From contig BJHW01000002.1 of the NCBI GenBank assembly GCA_005405945.1, positions 186,001 through 250,000 of the forward strand: DNA of 64,000 nucleotides, written 5' to 3'. Below the pieces are notes generated by a model, which saw nothing but the letters and a program-made list of their open reading frames with translations, had not been told where the DNA came from and did not search any database. This document shows, one piece after another, positions 47,036 to 57,166 of this stretch. How positions within the stretch are numbered: the stretch's first letter is position 1; each line of letters opens with the position of its first letter. The stretch comes from Streptomyces violaceusniger. GTDB taxonomy: Bacteria; Actinomycetota; Actinomycetes; Streptomycetales; Streptomycetaceae. Both the position numbers and the translations under genes were made by a program.

Positions 47036-47980
47036 ATGACGAACGAGAGTGTGCACCGCCTCATGCTGGGCGATGTCGAGGTCATCCGGGTCGTGGAGTG
47101 GCAGGGCCCGTTCGTGCCCGTCCCCGACCTGGTCGCGGAGACCGCCGGTGAGGTGTGGAAGGCCAATGAGGACTGGCTGGTGCCGGACCACTGGGAGCCG
47201 GATACCGACCGGATGGTGGTGGCCCTGCAGACCTGGGTGCTGCGCAGCGGTGGGCGGACCGTCCTGGTCGACACCGGAGTGGGCAAGGGGCGCGAACGGC
47301 CGGGCTCGCCGCCGTTCCACCGCTGGCAGGGCGATCTTCTCCGCGGCCTGGCGAAGGCCGGGGTGCGCCCGCAGGACGTCGACGTCGTCGTCAACACCCA
47401 TCTGCACATGGACCATGTCGGCGGTAACACCGTCGAGGCGGACGCGGAATGGATACCGGCGTTCGCCCATGCCCAGTACCTCATCCCGGCCGCCGACGAC
47501 TTCCACTTCGGTCCGGACGGCGGGTACGGCAACGGCTCGCAGGCGGACGGCCGCCTGATCTACGAGGACAGCATCGCGCCCCTCCACCGGACCGGACAGG
47601 CCGTGCGCTGGGACGGCTACCACCGCATCGACGAGCACCTCACCCTGGAGTCCGCGCCCGGCCACACCCCCGGCTCGTCCGTGCTGCGGCTCGCCTCCGG
47701 CGGCGACCGGGCCGTCTTCGTCGGCGACCTGCTGCACAGCCCGGTGCAGATCCTCCAGCCCTGCTGCAACAGCAACGCCTGCCTGGACTCCGAACAAGCA
47801 GTGGCGAGCCGCCTGCGCGTCCTCCAACGCGCGGCCGACCAAAGGGAGTTGCTCGTTCCCGCACACTTCGCCGGTGCCGCGGGTGCCGTGGAGGTCCGGC
47901 GGGGAGGCGGCGGGTTCACCCTGGGCCCATGGGCAACGGGGTCGCTGTCGGGTGCCGCGGACGCCGAAGACGGGGGTTGA
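47036..47980 (+). CDS. MBL-fold metallohydrolase, C-terminus altered by transposon insertion
   Basis: A 314-residue MBL hydrolase: LVDTGVGKGRERPG, zinc motif VNTHLHMDHVGGN, APGHTPGSSV, VFVGDLLHSPVQ and LVPAHFAG, resembling quorum-quenching or beta-lactamase-like lactonases. The last sense codons (GG) and stop lie inside the left inverted repeat of the outer transposon. Joining across the element at the AAGAC duplication gives the original ending EDTVNR, so only four residues were replaced by two and the enzyme is probably still active. ATG 47036 gives the family-typical N-terminus. It is divergent from AraC. Confidence 0.9.
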   Translation: MTNESVHRLMLGDVEVIRVVEWQGPFVPVPDLVAETAGEVWKANEDWLVPDHWEPDTDRMVVALQTWVLRSGGRTVLVDTGVGKGRERPGSPPFHRWQGDLLRGLAKAGVRPQDVDVVVNTHLHMDHVGGNTVEADAEWIPAFAHAQYLIPAADDFHFGPDGGYGNGSQADGRLIYEDSIAPLHRTGQAVRWDGYHRIDEHLTLESAPGHTPGSSVLRLASGGDRAVFVGDLLHSPVQILQPCCNSNACLDSEQAVASRLRVLQRAADQRELLVPAHFAGAAGAVEVRRGGGGFTLGPWATGSLSGAADAEDGG

Positions 47981-48009
47981 GGAACATCGGAACGAAAACC
48001 GGCGCTAAG
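47972..48009 (+). repeat. Left terminal inverted repeat of outer transposon
   Basis: 38 bp beginning GGGGGTTGAGGAACATCGGA; partner at 59848-59885. The first 33 bp are identical to the inverted partner. Confidence 0.93.
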
Positions 48010-48101
48010 CCCGTCGCGTGCCTGAGAGCGCTTTGACCTGGGTTTTGGTGGGGCGGAGCCTTCGGCAGTCGTGTTGATCACTGACTGTCTGGAGGTCCGG
48101 G

Positions 48102-49705
48102 GTGCCGGTCGAGTTTCTGACGGATGAGCAAGCCGCGAAGTACGCGGCGTACGACGGGGCGCCGTCCCGTACGGAGTTGGGGCGGTTCTTCTTCCTGGAC
48201 GACGCGGACCGGGAGCTGATCGAGGGCAAGCGTCGGTCCCACAACCGGCTGGGCTTCGCCGCCCAGCTCACGACCGCGCGCTATCTTGGGGTGTTCCTGG
48301 ACGACCCGACCGACATTCCGGCGGAGGTCGCCGACTACCTCGCCGAGCAGCTCGGCATCGCGGACGCATCGGTGCTGAAGGCGTACGGCGAGCGGGAGAA
48401 CACCCGGCTTGATCACGTGCGTGAGCTGCGGCGGGTCCTGGAGTACACGGAGTTCGCCGAGGCGGAGGCGGAGCTGCGGGGGTGGGTGGACGCGCGGGCT
48501 TGGACGACAGGCGAGGGTCCGAAGGCGCTGTTCGACGCGGCGGTGGGGTGGCTGCGCGAGCGCCGGGTGCTGCTGCCCGGGGTGACGACGTTGGCCCGGC
48601 TGGTGGCCGCCGTGCGGGAGGCAGCGAACCAGCGGCTGTGGGACACCCTCTACGGGCTGCTGAGCACCGGTCAGCGTGCGCTGCTGGACTCCCTGCTGAC
48701 GGTGCCGCCGGGCGCCCGGGTCTCGGAGCTGGACCGGCTCCGCCGGGGTCCGGTGCGGATCTCCGGGCCGCAGATGAAGTGGGCGCTGGAGCGAGCGGAG
48801 GAGATCGCGGCCTTCGGGATGGGCGAGGTGGACGTGTCTGGGATACCGCCGCGGCGGCTGGCGGAGCTGTCCCGGTACGGGATCGACGGCAAAGCGTCGC
48901 TGCTGCGGCGGCACGGTGACTCCCGGCGCCTGGCCACGCTGCTGGCCACCGCGGTCTACCTGACGTCCCGGGCGGTCGATGACGCCCTTGACCTCCTGGA
49001 GGTGCTGATCGCGACCAAGCTGCTGGCCAGGGCGGAGCGGGAGACGGCGAAGGAGAAGCTGAAGACCCTGCCGCGCGTGGAGAGGGCGTCGGCGAAGCTG
49101 GCCGCCGCGTTCCAGATCGTGTTCGACACCACCAGCGAGCAGGTCGACACCGACACCGGGGAGATCAGCCCGCCCGAGGTGGAGACGCTGGAGGCGATGT
49201 GGGAGCGGATCGAGCAGGTGGTACCCCGGCACGAGCTGGCGGCGGCCATCGCCGCGCTGTTCGAGCTAACCCCGCCGCTCGACTCGGACGCTGACGAGGC
49301 ATGGCGGGCCCAGCTGGTCACCCGGTTCGGCACCGTGCGGCCGTTCCTGAAGCTCCTGGTGACGGTGGTCGACTTCGGCGCCACGCCGGAGGGCCTGCCG
49401 GTCCTGAAGGCGCTCAAGTCGCTGCCGGACCTGATGGGACGCAAGAAGGTCGGCCCCGCCGAGATCGACACCGGCCTGCTCACCGGGTCGTGGCGGCGTC
49501 TGGTGCTCTCCGCGCCGCACCTGGAGCCGGGCACGGTCGACTGGAAGGCGTACGCGTTCTGCGTGCTGGAGCAGGTGCACCGGATGCTGCGAAGCAAGCA
49601 GGTGTTCGCGAAGAACTCCTCCAAGTGGGGCGACCTCCGCGCGAAGCTGCTGGACGGAGACGCATGGGATCAGGCCAAGCCAACCGTGCTCGCCTCGCTC
49701 AACCT
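48102..49705 (+). pseudogene. tnpA: Tn3-family transposase TnpA, N-terminal part (interrupted)
   Basis: Residues 1 to about 535 of the outer transposase: the DUF4158 DNA-binding domain (MPVEFLTDEQAAKYAAYDG, LGFAAQLTTARYLGVFLDDP) and the central helical region. GTG 48102 follows GGAGG. The frame is cut by the inner transposon at 49706; a stop appears at 49710-49712 from the inner repeat. Splicing at AACCT joins ASLNL to PAEAGEHLAARAAL, giving a full TnpA of about 1,018 residues, the normal family length. The remainder is at 54854-56306. Confidence 0.92.
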
Positions 49706-49752
49706 GGGGTGACGCCGAGGTGAGCCCGGAAGCCGCCAATAGTTGATCTTGG
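49706..49752 (+). repeat. Left terminal inverted repeat of nested transposon
   Basis: About 47 bp, beginning GGGGTGACGCCGAGGTGAGC and ending GATCTTGG. It matches the right end at 44 of 47 positions. Confidence 0.9.
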
Positions 49753-49786
49753 AGCCTCTGGCGGGCGGCCGCCGAGACGACCCGGT

Positions 49787-50853
49787 TCAACCCCGTCGGC
49801 GGGCAGCAGGGTCCCGCTCGGCGACGTGTCGGGCGACTGCGTCGACGCCGGGGCGGGCGTACCGCTCCAGGGAGCGGACGGAGGCGCGCCGGGAGCGGGC
49901 CAACAGCATCGGCGTGGATGTCATGCCTTCCGCATCGTGTGTCAACGCATTGTGCCTGAGCCGGTGGAGGGTCCAGCCGTCCAGGCTCTCGATGTCCTCG
50001 GACGAGGCCAGCGGGTTGGCCAGCAGTCGGGTGTCCTCCTCGAAGATCTCCTCGGCCCGGCGGTAGGAGAGCCGGGCCCGTCCGGTCTCCGGGCACACGT
50101 CGAGCGTTGGTGTCCCGGCCGGGGCCTTGCGGTCAGTGAGGAACAAGGGACCGCGGGTACGGCGTGCGATGAGGCGTGGCCCCAGCTGGGCGGTGCCGGA
50201 CTGCCAGTGAATCCTCTCTGTAGCCCCGCCCTTGGCGGTGATCTTCCCGCGCTTGTCCTGCGAGTACAGGTCTTCCACGTTCAGGCACAGCACCTCGTCG
50301 GCGCGGGCCGCGGACTCGTAGAGCATCTTCCAGAACGTCTTCTCCCGCAGGGCGACGTCCAGGCGCCACAGGGCGGCGATCTGGTTCTCGGCCAGGGCCT
50401 TGGTGCGGTCCGGCGGCGCCGGCCGCCGCTCGATCCCGATCGTCGGGTCACCGCTGATCCAGCCCTGGCGCTGCCACCAGCCGATCGCCTTGCGCGCGAT
50501 GGACAGCTCCCGGTTGACGGTGTCGGCGTCCATCTCGTCCGCCCGAGCCGCCGCCAGCTCGGCCAGCACCTCGGGCAGCGCGGGATCGTCGATCGCGGCG
50601 ACGGGGAAGACGGGCGGCTTCGCGCCGCGGCGGGCGGGCCCGGTCGGCGCCGGTTCGCCGGCGAGCATCCCCCCCATGTCGTCAGCGAGATCCGGTAGAT
50701 CCGCGCGGAGGACTTCGCGATGCCCGCGCCGGTGAGGTACCGCTCGACCGCCGCGGTGTACGACGACGGAGGGGCGGACAGTGGCACGACCCGGGCGCGC
50801 GGCACACGCAGCGCGCCCCCGCTCCCGAGTTCGGTCCCCGGTTCGATTGCCAC
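49787..50853 (-). CDS. Tyrosine recombinase of nested transposon, frame broken near 50672
   Basis: About 355 residues once joined. The N-terminal core-binding domain from GTG 50853 (AAVERYLTGAGIAKSSARIY) continues after a -1 slip in a run of seven C (50669-50675, top strand). The catalytic domain has Arg in LYESAARADEVLCLNVEDL, HRLRHNALTHDAEG (HxxR) and the C-terminal RSLERYARPG with Tyr nucleophile. It probably acts as a cointegrate resolvase (TnpI type) at the palindrome 26 bp upstream. It is similar in design to the recombinase at 58703. Confidence 0.83.
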
Positions 50854-50878
50854 GCCCGTCCCGCCCTTCCGGTCCTGC

Positions 50879-50903
50879 CGCAGTAAATCCGGTATTTACT
50901 GCG
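50879..50903. promoter_or_regulatory. Putative recombinase core site (perfect 10-bp arms)
   Basis: CGCAGTAAAT and ATTTACTGCG, perfect inverted arms around a 5-bp spacer CCGGT. It is markedly AT-richer than its surroundings and 26 bp upstream of the tyrosine recombinase start. The layout fits a TnpI-type internal resolution site core. Confidence 0.6.
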
Positions 50904-51093
50904 ATGAAGCCCGGAAGGGTGGGCGTCACAGATTGCAGCGGTGATTACCGACAGTTGCTTGTCGGGGGTGACGGCTCATGGCGAACAACAGAGCCGATCC
51001 GGCCGCCTGATGGCACCACCCTCCCTTTCCCTCGCGGATTGAGTGGAAGAGTTCGCCCAGGCCGCCGCGAGCGCGACGTCGGGTGTCAGCCTT

Positions 51094-51417
51094 CTACGGC
51101 CGAGTGCGTGGGCGAGCTCCGTTCAGTACGGAGTCGAGCAGGCCGGGGAACAACGCGTCCAGGTCGTCACGACGAAGCCGCACCAGCCGGGATCGGCCCT
51201 TGACGGTGGTCCAGGTGACCCCCGCCTCGCGCAGCACCCGGTAGTGGTGGGACAGCGTCGTCTGGTGAACGTCCAGGTCGCCGCCGATGGCGTTGCAGCT
51301 CTCCTCACCGGTCACGGCGAGCCGCTGGATGATCTCCAGTCGCACCGGATCGGCCAGCGCACGCAGCACCTCCACCATCCGGATCGCCTCGGTCGCCGGC
51401 TGGGACACCTCACGCAT
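51094..51417 (-). CDS. ArsR-family repressor
   Basis: A 107-residue winged-helix repressor: MREVSQPATEAIRMVEVLRA, LADPVRLEIIQRLAV, then the recognition helix region DLDVHQTTLSHHYRVLREAG and the wing GRSRLVRLR. No metal-binding ELCVCDL motif is seen, so it may sense a drug or redox signal, not arsenic. ATG 51417 has GGAGG 7 nt upstream. It is divergent from the MFS gene; a dyad lies between. Confidence 0.88.
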   Translation of the reverse strand: MREVSQPATEAIRMVEVLRALADPVRLEIIQRLAVTGEESCNAIGGDLDVHQTTLSHHYRVLREAGVTWTTVKGRSRLVRLRRDDLDALFPGLLDSVLNGARPRTRP

Positions 51418-51465
51418 CGCTTCCCTCCATCCGTGCCAGGACCTGAGCTTATCCACTCATTGATT

Positions 51466-51483
51466 CATGGACAAGCATCCATG
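51466..51483. promoter_or_regulatory. ArsR-type operator in divergent promoter
   Basis: CATGGA-CAAGCA-TCCATG, perfect 6-bp arms around 6 nt in an AT-rich island between the ArsR and MFS starts. Confidence 0.6.
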
Positions 51484-51541
51484 TATTGCTTACAGTGCCG
51501 ATCACCTACCTACGCGGCACTCCGGAAAGGCGGAACGATCC

Positions 51542-52738
51542 TTGTTGAAACGACTCCTTCCCCTGGCCCTGGCGACGTTCGCCGTCGGCACCGACGGCTA
51601 CGTCATCGCGGGCTTGCTCCCTTCCATCGCTGCCGACCTTGCAGTGTCCACCCCGGCGGCCGGTCAGCTGGTGACGGTCTTCGCCTTGACGCTGGCGTTG
51701 TCGGCGCCGGTGATGGGAGCCCTCACCAGTGGCCTGGATCGGCGGTCGGCATTGCTGATTGCATTGGGTGTGTTCGTGATCGGCAACGCTGTCACCGCCT
51801 TGGGCACCAGTTACGAGGTGGTGATGGCGGCCCGGATCGTCACCGCCGTGGGAGCGGGCATCATCACCTCCGCTGCCTCCAGCACCGCGGCGGCCATCGC
51901 TCCGCCGGAACGCCGTGGCCGGGCCCTGGCCTTCGTGTTGGGCGGCCTGACCTCGGCGACCGCGCTGGGACTGCCGCTCGGCACGCTGATCGGCCGCACC
52001 GACTGGCACATCACCCTGTGGGCCGTCGCCGGGATCGGCCTGCTGGCGATCGTCGGCATCATCGTCGGCCTCCCCAGCGTGATGCTCCCCGCCGCCTCGC
52101 TGCCTGACCGCCTGCGTCCGCTCAAGCAGGGCCGCGTACTGGCACTGCTGGCGGTCACCTCCCTCGCTTTCCTCGGTGCCTACACCCTCTACACCTACAT
52201 CGCCCCGGCGCTGCGGGACGCCACCGGCGGCAACGAGTCGCTACTGACCCTGATCCTGCTGGCCTGGGGCGTCGGCACCCTGGCCGGGAACATCACCGCC
52301 GGACGCCTGGTCGACCGTCACGACTCCGCCCGCGTCCTCACCGGCTCCCTCGCCCTCGCGGCTCTCGCCCTGGCACTGACCCCGCTGGCGACACGCGCCC
52401 TCGCGCCCACCCTGGTCTGGGCGGCGGTCTGGGGCGTGAGTGTCGGCGTCATCGTCGTCCCGCAGCAGCACCGGCTCATCGCCCTCAGCCCCGCCGCCGC
52501 GCCGGTCCTGCTCGGTCTCAACTCCTCCGCGCTCTACATCGGCGTCGCCCTCGGCGGCGGTTTCGGCGGGCTGGCACAGGAGTCGTTCGGGCTTGCCCCG
52601 GCAAAACTTGGGCCAGTGGCTGCCGGCGTCACCGTCCTCACCCTCCTCTGGCACCTCGGGACCACGCGTCGCCCCGTCGCGCCCGTCCCCGTGACGCCAG
52701 CGCCGACCTCGGCCGGCCCGGAGAAGTCCAAGGCGTGA
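51542..52738 (+). CDS. MFS efflux transporter (DHA1/chloramphenicol-exporter-like)
   Basis: About 398 residues and 12 TM segments. LALATFAVGTDGYVIAGLLP plus ADLAVSTPAAGQLVTVFALT is the N-terminal signature of the Cml/arabinose-efflux-like branch, and GALTSGLDRRSALLI is the loop 2-3 motif. TTG 51542 (or TTG 51545) is the best start, with GGAAAGG upstream; the upstream frame extension has no MFS similarity. It is the passenger gene of the nested transposon, controlled by ArsR; probable drug or metabolite export. Confidence 0.87.
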   Translation: MLKRLLPLALATFAVGTDGYVIAGLLPSIAADLAVSTPAAGQLVTVFALTLALSAPVMGALTSGLDRRSALLIALGVFVIGNAVTALGTSYEVVMAARIVTAVGAGIITSAASSTAAAIAPPERRGRALAFVLGGLTSATALGLPLGTLIGRTDWHITLWAVAGIGLLAIVGIIVGLPSVMLPAASLPDRLRPLKQGRVLALLAVTSLAFLGAYTLYTYIAPALRDATGGNESLLTLILLAWGVGTLAGNITAGRLVDRHDSARVLTGSLALAALALALTPLATRALAPTLVWAAVWGVSVGVIVVPQQHRLIALSPAAAPVLLGLNSSALYIGVALGGGFGGLAQESFGLAPAKLGPVAAGVTVLTLLWHLGTTRRPVAPVPVTPAPTSAGPEKSKA

Positions 52739-52879
52739 CCGGTCCCTCCTCATGGTGCCCCGGTGTCGATACCCGCTCCGGGGCGCAACGTTCTGCACGG
52801 GCAGCCTCAACAGTTGGGAGGCCTTGCAGAGGTGCCGACTCGTGCGTACGGGGCGGGCGTGGCGGAGTCCTTCGGCATG

Positions 52880-54719
52880 TCAGGCGGCTTGGCCGAGGCC
52901 AGCGGTGGTCAGGTCCTGGTCGCGCAGCGGGGTGAAGTCGACGTCGAGCTTCGGGTCGTACGCCTCGGGCTCGATGCCGAGTTCGTGTGTGGAGTACTCG
53001 CCGAACCGTTTGATGTGCTCGGTCAGGTACGGCGAGATGTGGGCCAGGTCCTCGGGGGAGATCTCCCAACCCTCCTCCAGGAGCTGGCGGACGATTTCGG
53101 CGATGTCCAGGGCGTTGTGGAAGATCACCGCGTTCGCGAGCAGAGAGTTGAACTTCATCGCCTTCTCCTGCTCGACGGGGTCGTTGTCGGCGATGACCCC
53201 TGGTTGCCGAAGCCGACCCACGTGGTCTTGCTGGGCCGGTAGAAGGTCAGGCCCTTCCAGTTCCTGATCCTGGGCATCAGATCGAAGCCCAGCAGGTGGG
53301 CGAGGCTGAAGACAGGCAGCGACTGGCCCTGGGTGTCCGCGTGCACGGTGGTGGGCTTGACCTCGGAGGAGTTCTTGAGCAGGCCCTCGATGATGTAGAC
53401 GGCCTCCCACACCCCGCACGGGATGAAGTGCGTGAACAGCGCGATGTAGGTGTCCGAGATGTGGTGGTAGGCGATGCCTCCCGGCTTCCCGTACCGGACG
53501 CTGGTCTCGGCGAGCAGGTTGTCGAGGTAGGTGTCCATGTGGGTGCCGTCCGCGGCCACGGCGGTGCCGTCGCCCCACGCCTGCGAGATGTCCAGGCGTG
53601 CGTGCGCGTTGACGAGGTCGGCGATGGCCTCGTTGAGCAGCACGAGGGAGAAGTGCCGGTTCGCCGTGTACGCCAGCTCGTGCCCGCTCACGCCGGGGAT
53701 GTGGCGGGCCGCCTCGTAGGGGCCCATGTTGGTGCCCTTGACGAAGGTGGTGAGCACGTACCGGCCGAACGGGTCGGCGAGTTTCGGGTCGTTGCCCGAG
53801 GGCGGGCCGAAGCGGCGCCACCACTCCACCCAGTACGCGGTCCGGGCGCAGATCCCGATCAGTGTGCGCTCCGGCATCCTCGCCTTCCGCGCCAGGCACG
53901 CCATCAGCGCGACCCGTTTGACCGGCGCGTACGCCTTGAGCTCGGAGGCGTCCGCCGCATCCGCCTCCCCGGCGAAGTCCGTGACCTTCCGCGAGGCGAC
54001 ACCATCCATCCACACCCCGGTGTCGCCCAGCCTATCAACCCAGTCCAGATGCGTGATCAGCCGCTTGAAATGCGACCAGGTCGGACTCTGCGCGGACTTC
54101 TTCAGCCGGTTGTACTGCGTGGTGCCATCCGCGTCGCGTTCCTCCAGCAGCCGCAGCAGCCCCGCCCGCTCCACCGCGCTCATCCGGTCGTGGATACCGG
54201 TGCAGATCGACGTGTTCACCTCTTTGCGGACCGCCGAGGCCATCGCGTCGAGAGTGGAGAACGCCGGCAGCTCCAGCCCGGCCCCACGACCCTCTCCAAC
54301 GCGATGTTGATCAGATCGGCCGGACGGTTCTTCGCCGCGGCCTCCTTCCGGATCGATCCCTCCGCGAGCCGACGGGCTTCGGCCTGGTCATAAGTCGCCC
54401 CCACCCGGCGGCGCACGTCCGTACGCTGCCGCTCCGCCGTCCGGCCCGTCGCCCACAGCGGCATGGTCCCTTCCGACAGCTCAACCGCGCGGCGGACGAA
54501 GTCGACCACCATCTCCGGGTATTCGTCCGGCTTCGGGAACCGGCCCATCCGCTGATAGGACTTCAATGCCGGCAGCAGCGCGAGCTGATGGCCGTCGGAA
54601 TCCATCCGCTCAGCCGCCCACGCCGCCTCCTCCCGGGTCGGCGCGAAGAACAGATGCAGCTCATGCGCGGTGATCAGCCGCTTGAACCGCGGATACGCGG
54701 TCCGTTCGATCGAGGTCAC
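52880..54719 (-). pseudogene. tnpA: Degenerate Tn3-family transposase of nested element
   Basis: Begins as a normal TnpA (MTSIERTAYPRFKRLITAHE, DUF4158 domain) but totals only about 613 residues against about 1,000 for the family. About 300 residues are missing between LARKARMPER and CARTAYWVEWWRRFGPPSG, and about 100 between FYRPSKTT and WVGFGNQG. The second loss removes the segment with the catalytic Glu of the DDE triad. The two Asp regions remain (VAADGTHMDTY, VHADTQGQS). Two -1 slips are also present, near 54284 and 53198, both in CCCC runs of the top strand. Not functional in cis. Confidence 0.88.
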
Positions 54720-54801
54720 AACCCACCCCGGCCCAGACGATGGTCAACATCACCACCAACGACACTGAGCTGAATGGGTGACGGCCGACGACAGCCGAAC
54801 C

Positions 54802-54848
54802 CCAAGATCAACTACTGGCGGCTTCTGGGTTCACCTCGGCGTCACCCC
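54802..54848 (-). repeat. Right terminal inverted repeat of nested transposon
   Basis: Ends CACCTCGGCGTCACCCC; inverse of 49706-49752 with three mismatches. It is followed by the AACCT duplication. Confidence 0.9.
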
Positions 54849-54853
54849 AACCT

Positions 54854-56306
54854 GCCCGCCGAGGCGGGTGAGCACCTGGCGGCACGGGCCGCGCTGCTGG
54901 ACGGGACCTACCGCGAGGTCGCCGCGCGGGTGCCGGCGAACTCCCAGATCGTGTTCGACGACGACGGCCGCCTGCATTTCGCCGCCCTGGAGCCGGAGCC
55001 CGAACCCGCCTCCCTGCGTCAGCTGCGCGAGGCGGTGGAGGCGATGCTGCCCCGGGTCGACCTGCCGCAGGCCCTGCTGGAGGTGTTCTCGTGGACCGGC
55101 GCTGACCAGGCGTTCACCTCGGTCACTGGCGGCGAAGCCCGGCTGAAGGACCTGCACGTCACGATCGCCGCGCTCCTGGTCGCACACAGCTGCAACGTCG
55201 GCTACATCCCGGTCATCGGGGCCACGGACGCGCTGAAGTACGGGCGCCTGTCCCATGTCGACCAGACGTATCTGCGGCTGGCGACGTACCGGGCCGCGAA
55301 CGCCACGCTGATCGACTACCAGGCGGCCATCCCGCTCGCGCAGGCGTGGGGCGGCGGCCTGGTCGCTTCTGTGGACGGCATGCGGTTCGTCGTCCCCGTG
55401 CCGTCGGTGTACGCGCGGCCGAACCCGAAGTACTTCGGGCGCCGGGGCGGGGCGACCTGGCTGAACATGATCAACGACCAGGCGGCGGGGCTGGGCGGGA
55501 AGGTGGTGGCCGGCACCCCGCGCGACTCGCTGTACGTGCTGGATGTCCTCTACGACCGCGACGGCGGCAAGCGCCCGGAGATGATCGTCACCGACACCGC
55601 CTCATACAGCGACATCGTATTCGGGTTGCTCACCTTGGCGGGGTTCGCGTATGCGCCGCAGCTCGCAGACCCGCCGGATCAGAAGATGTGGCGCATCGAC
55701 CGCGCCGCCGACTACGGCGCCTTCCAGGACGCGGCCCGCGGCCGGGTCGACCTCGCCAGGATCGAACGCCACTGGGAGGACATCCTTCGGATCATCGGCT
55801 CCATCCACACCGGCGCCGTGCGCGCTTACGACGTGATCCGGATGCTGTCCCGCGACGGCCGCCCCACCCCGCTCGGCGACGCGATCGCCCACTACGGGCG
55901 GATCGCCAAGACCCTGCACATCCTGCGCCTCGCCGACGAGCCCGGCTACCGGCGGCAGATCAAGAGCCAGGCCAACCTCCAGGAGGGCCGCCACTCCCTC
56001 GCCCGGAAGATCTTCCACGGCCGCTCCGGGCAGCTCTACCAGCGCTACCAGGACGGCATGGAAGACCAGATCGGCGCCCTGGGCCTGGTCCTCAACGCAC
56101 TCGTGCTGTTCAACACGCGGTACGTGGACGCCGCGGTGAACCAGCTGCGGGCGGACGGCTTCGACGTCCGCGACGAGGACGTCGCCCGCCTCTCCCCGTT
56201 CGTGCGGCACCACATCAACATGCTCGGCCGGTACTCCTTCCATCTGCCCGACCTGCCCGGGGGCCTGCGGCCCTTGCGCGACCCGGGCACCGCCGACGAC
56301 GAGTGA
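54854..56306 (+). pseudogene. tnpA: Tn3-family transposase TnpA, C-terminal catalytic part (interrupted)
   Basis: The second half of the outer transposase, about 483 residues. The DDE catalytic domain is complete: first Asp in LVASVDGMRFVVPVPSVY, second in MIVTDTASYSD, Glu in LQEGRHSLARKIFHG. The C-terminus ends FHLPDLPGGLRPLRDP. No start of its own is evident; an open frame begins within the inner repeat at 54774. Precise excision of the nested element would restore the enzyme. Confidence 0.9.
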
Positions 56307-56410
56307 ATGACAAGCCGGCCCCGGGCCAGGTGCCGGGCGACTGGTGTCGCGTACCAGCGGGTGCAGCCGCGCGACCGGCAGCGTGTCCAGCCCGGCCGCG
56401 TAGTGCCAAG

Positions 56411-57021
56411 TCAGCTTGGCACTTCCTCCCGTCGCCGGTCATCGCCGGCTGTGGCGGGGATGGCGTTGTCGATGAGGACGGCGGCGATGGCGGCGGCGGT
56501 GGGGAAGGCGTCGGCGTTGAGGACCCGGGTGCGGGCTGCGGCGCCGTCGATGAGCAGCGCGAGTTGCTCGCCGAGCTGTTCAGGGTCGGCGGCGCCGGCT
56601 TCGCGGGCGGTGTCGGCGAGCCGCGCGGCGACGGCTTTCTTGTAGTCGCGCGCGTACTGGGACGCGGGGTGCTGGGGGTCGTTCAGTTCGACGGCGGCAC
56701 CGATGTAGGGGCACAGGGGGGTGGTGGGGGGATGTCGAAGGCGGCGAGGAGCCGCTCGCGGGGCGTGAGGTCGGTGCGGTCGAACACGCCGGACAGAACG
56801 GAGGGGTCGAACCGGCGCAGGTACTCGGCGACGAGTTCGTCCTTGCCGGTGAAGTGCTGGTAGGCCGTGCGCTTGGACACCTCGGCCGCCGCGCAGAGCT
56901 GGTCCATGCCGGTGCGGTTGATGCCCTGCTCGCGGAACAGCTGCTGGGACGCGCTGAGGATGCGCTCGCGGGCGCCCCGGCCGCGGCGGCGGCCCGTGGG
57001 GCCCTTCTCCAACTCCGTCAT
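56411..57021 (-). CDS. TetR-family regulator (transposon cargo), frame broken near 56728
   Basis: About 203 residues once joined. The HTH is ILSASQQLFREQGINRTGMD followed by QLCAAAEVSKRTAYQHFTGK. The frame slips -1 in the G runs at 56716-56731, after AAFDIPP, then continues TPLCPYIGAAVELNDPQHPA. Such regulators commonly repress an adjacent SDR in Streptomyces. It is divergent from the SDR-reductase genes; a palindrome lies between them. Confidence 0.83.
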
Positions 57022-57092
57022 GGGTCCATCGTACCCGAGCTGGGTAACGACCGGTGTACTTAGTTTGCGTCCTGACCTGTCCGTCCTCTACC

Positions 57093-57118
57093 TTAAGCAC
57101 ACAGGGCGGTGTACTTAA
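57093..57118. promoter_or_regulatory. TetR operator in divergent cargo promoter
   Basis: TTAAGCACAC-AGGGCG-GTGTACTTAA, 10-bp arms with one mismatch. A further GTGTACTTA copy at 57054-57062 sits nearer the TetR gene. These are likely binding sites for the TetR protein at 56411. Confidence 0.6.
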
Positions 57119-57166
57119 CGCCGTCATCCCAGGTGCGCACGGCACCACCGACCCAAGGGAATGACT

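Larger units (their letters stand above)
49706..54848. mobile_element. Nested Tn3-family transposon, 5.1 kb, with ArsR-MFS cargo
   Basis: Ends are imperfect inverted repeats of about 47 bp beginning GGGGTGACGCCGAGGTGA (44 of 47 matching), flanked by the duplication AACCT (49701-49705 and 54849-54853). It carries its own degenerate TnpA (complement), a tyrosine recombinase, an ArsR regulator and a drug-efflux-type MFS gene. It sits inside the outer element's tnpA, so it arrived second. Confidence 0.92.
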
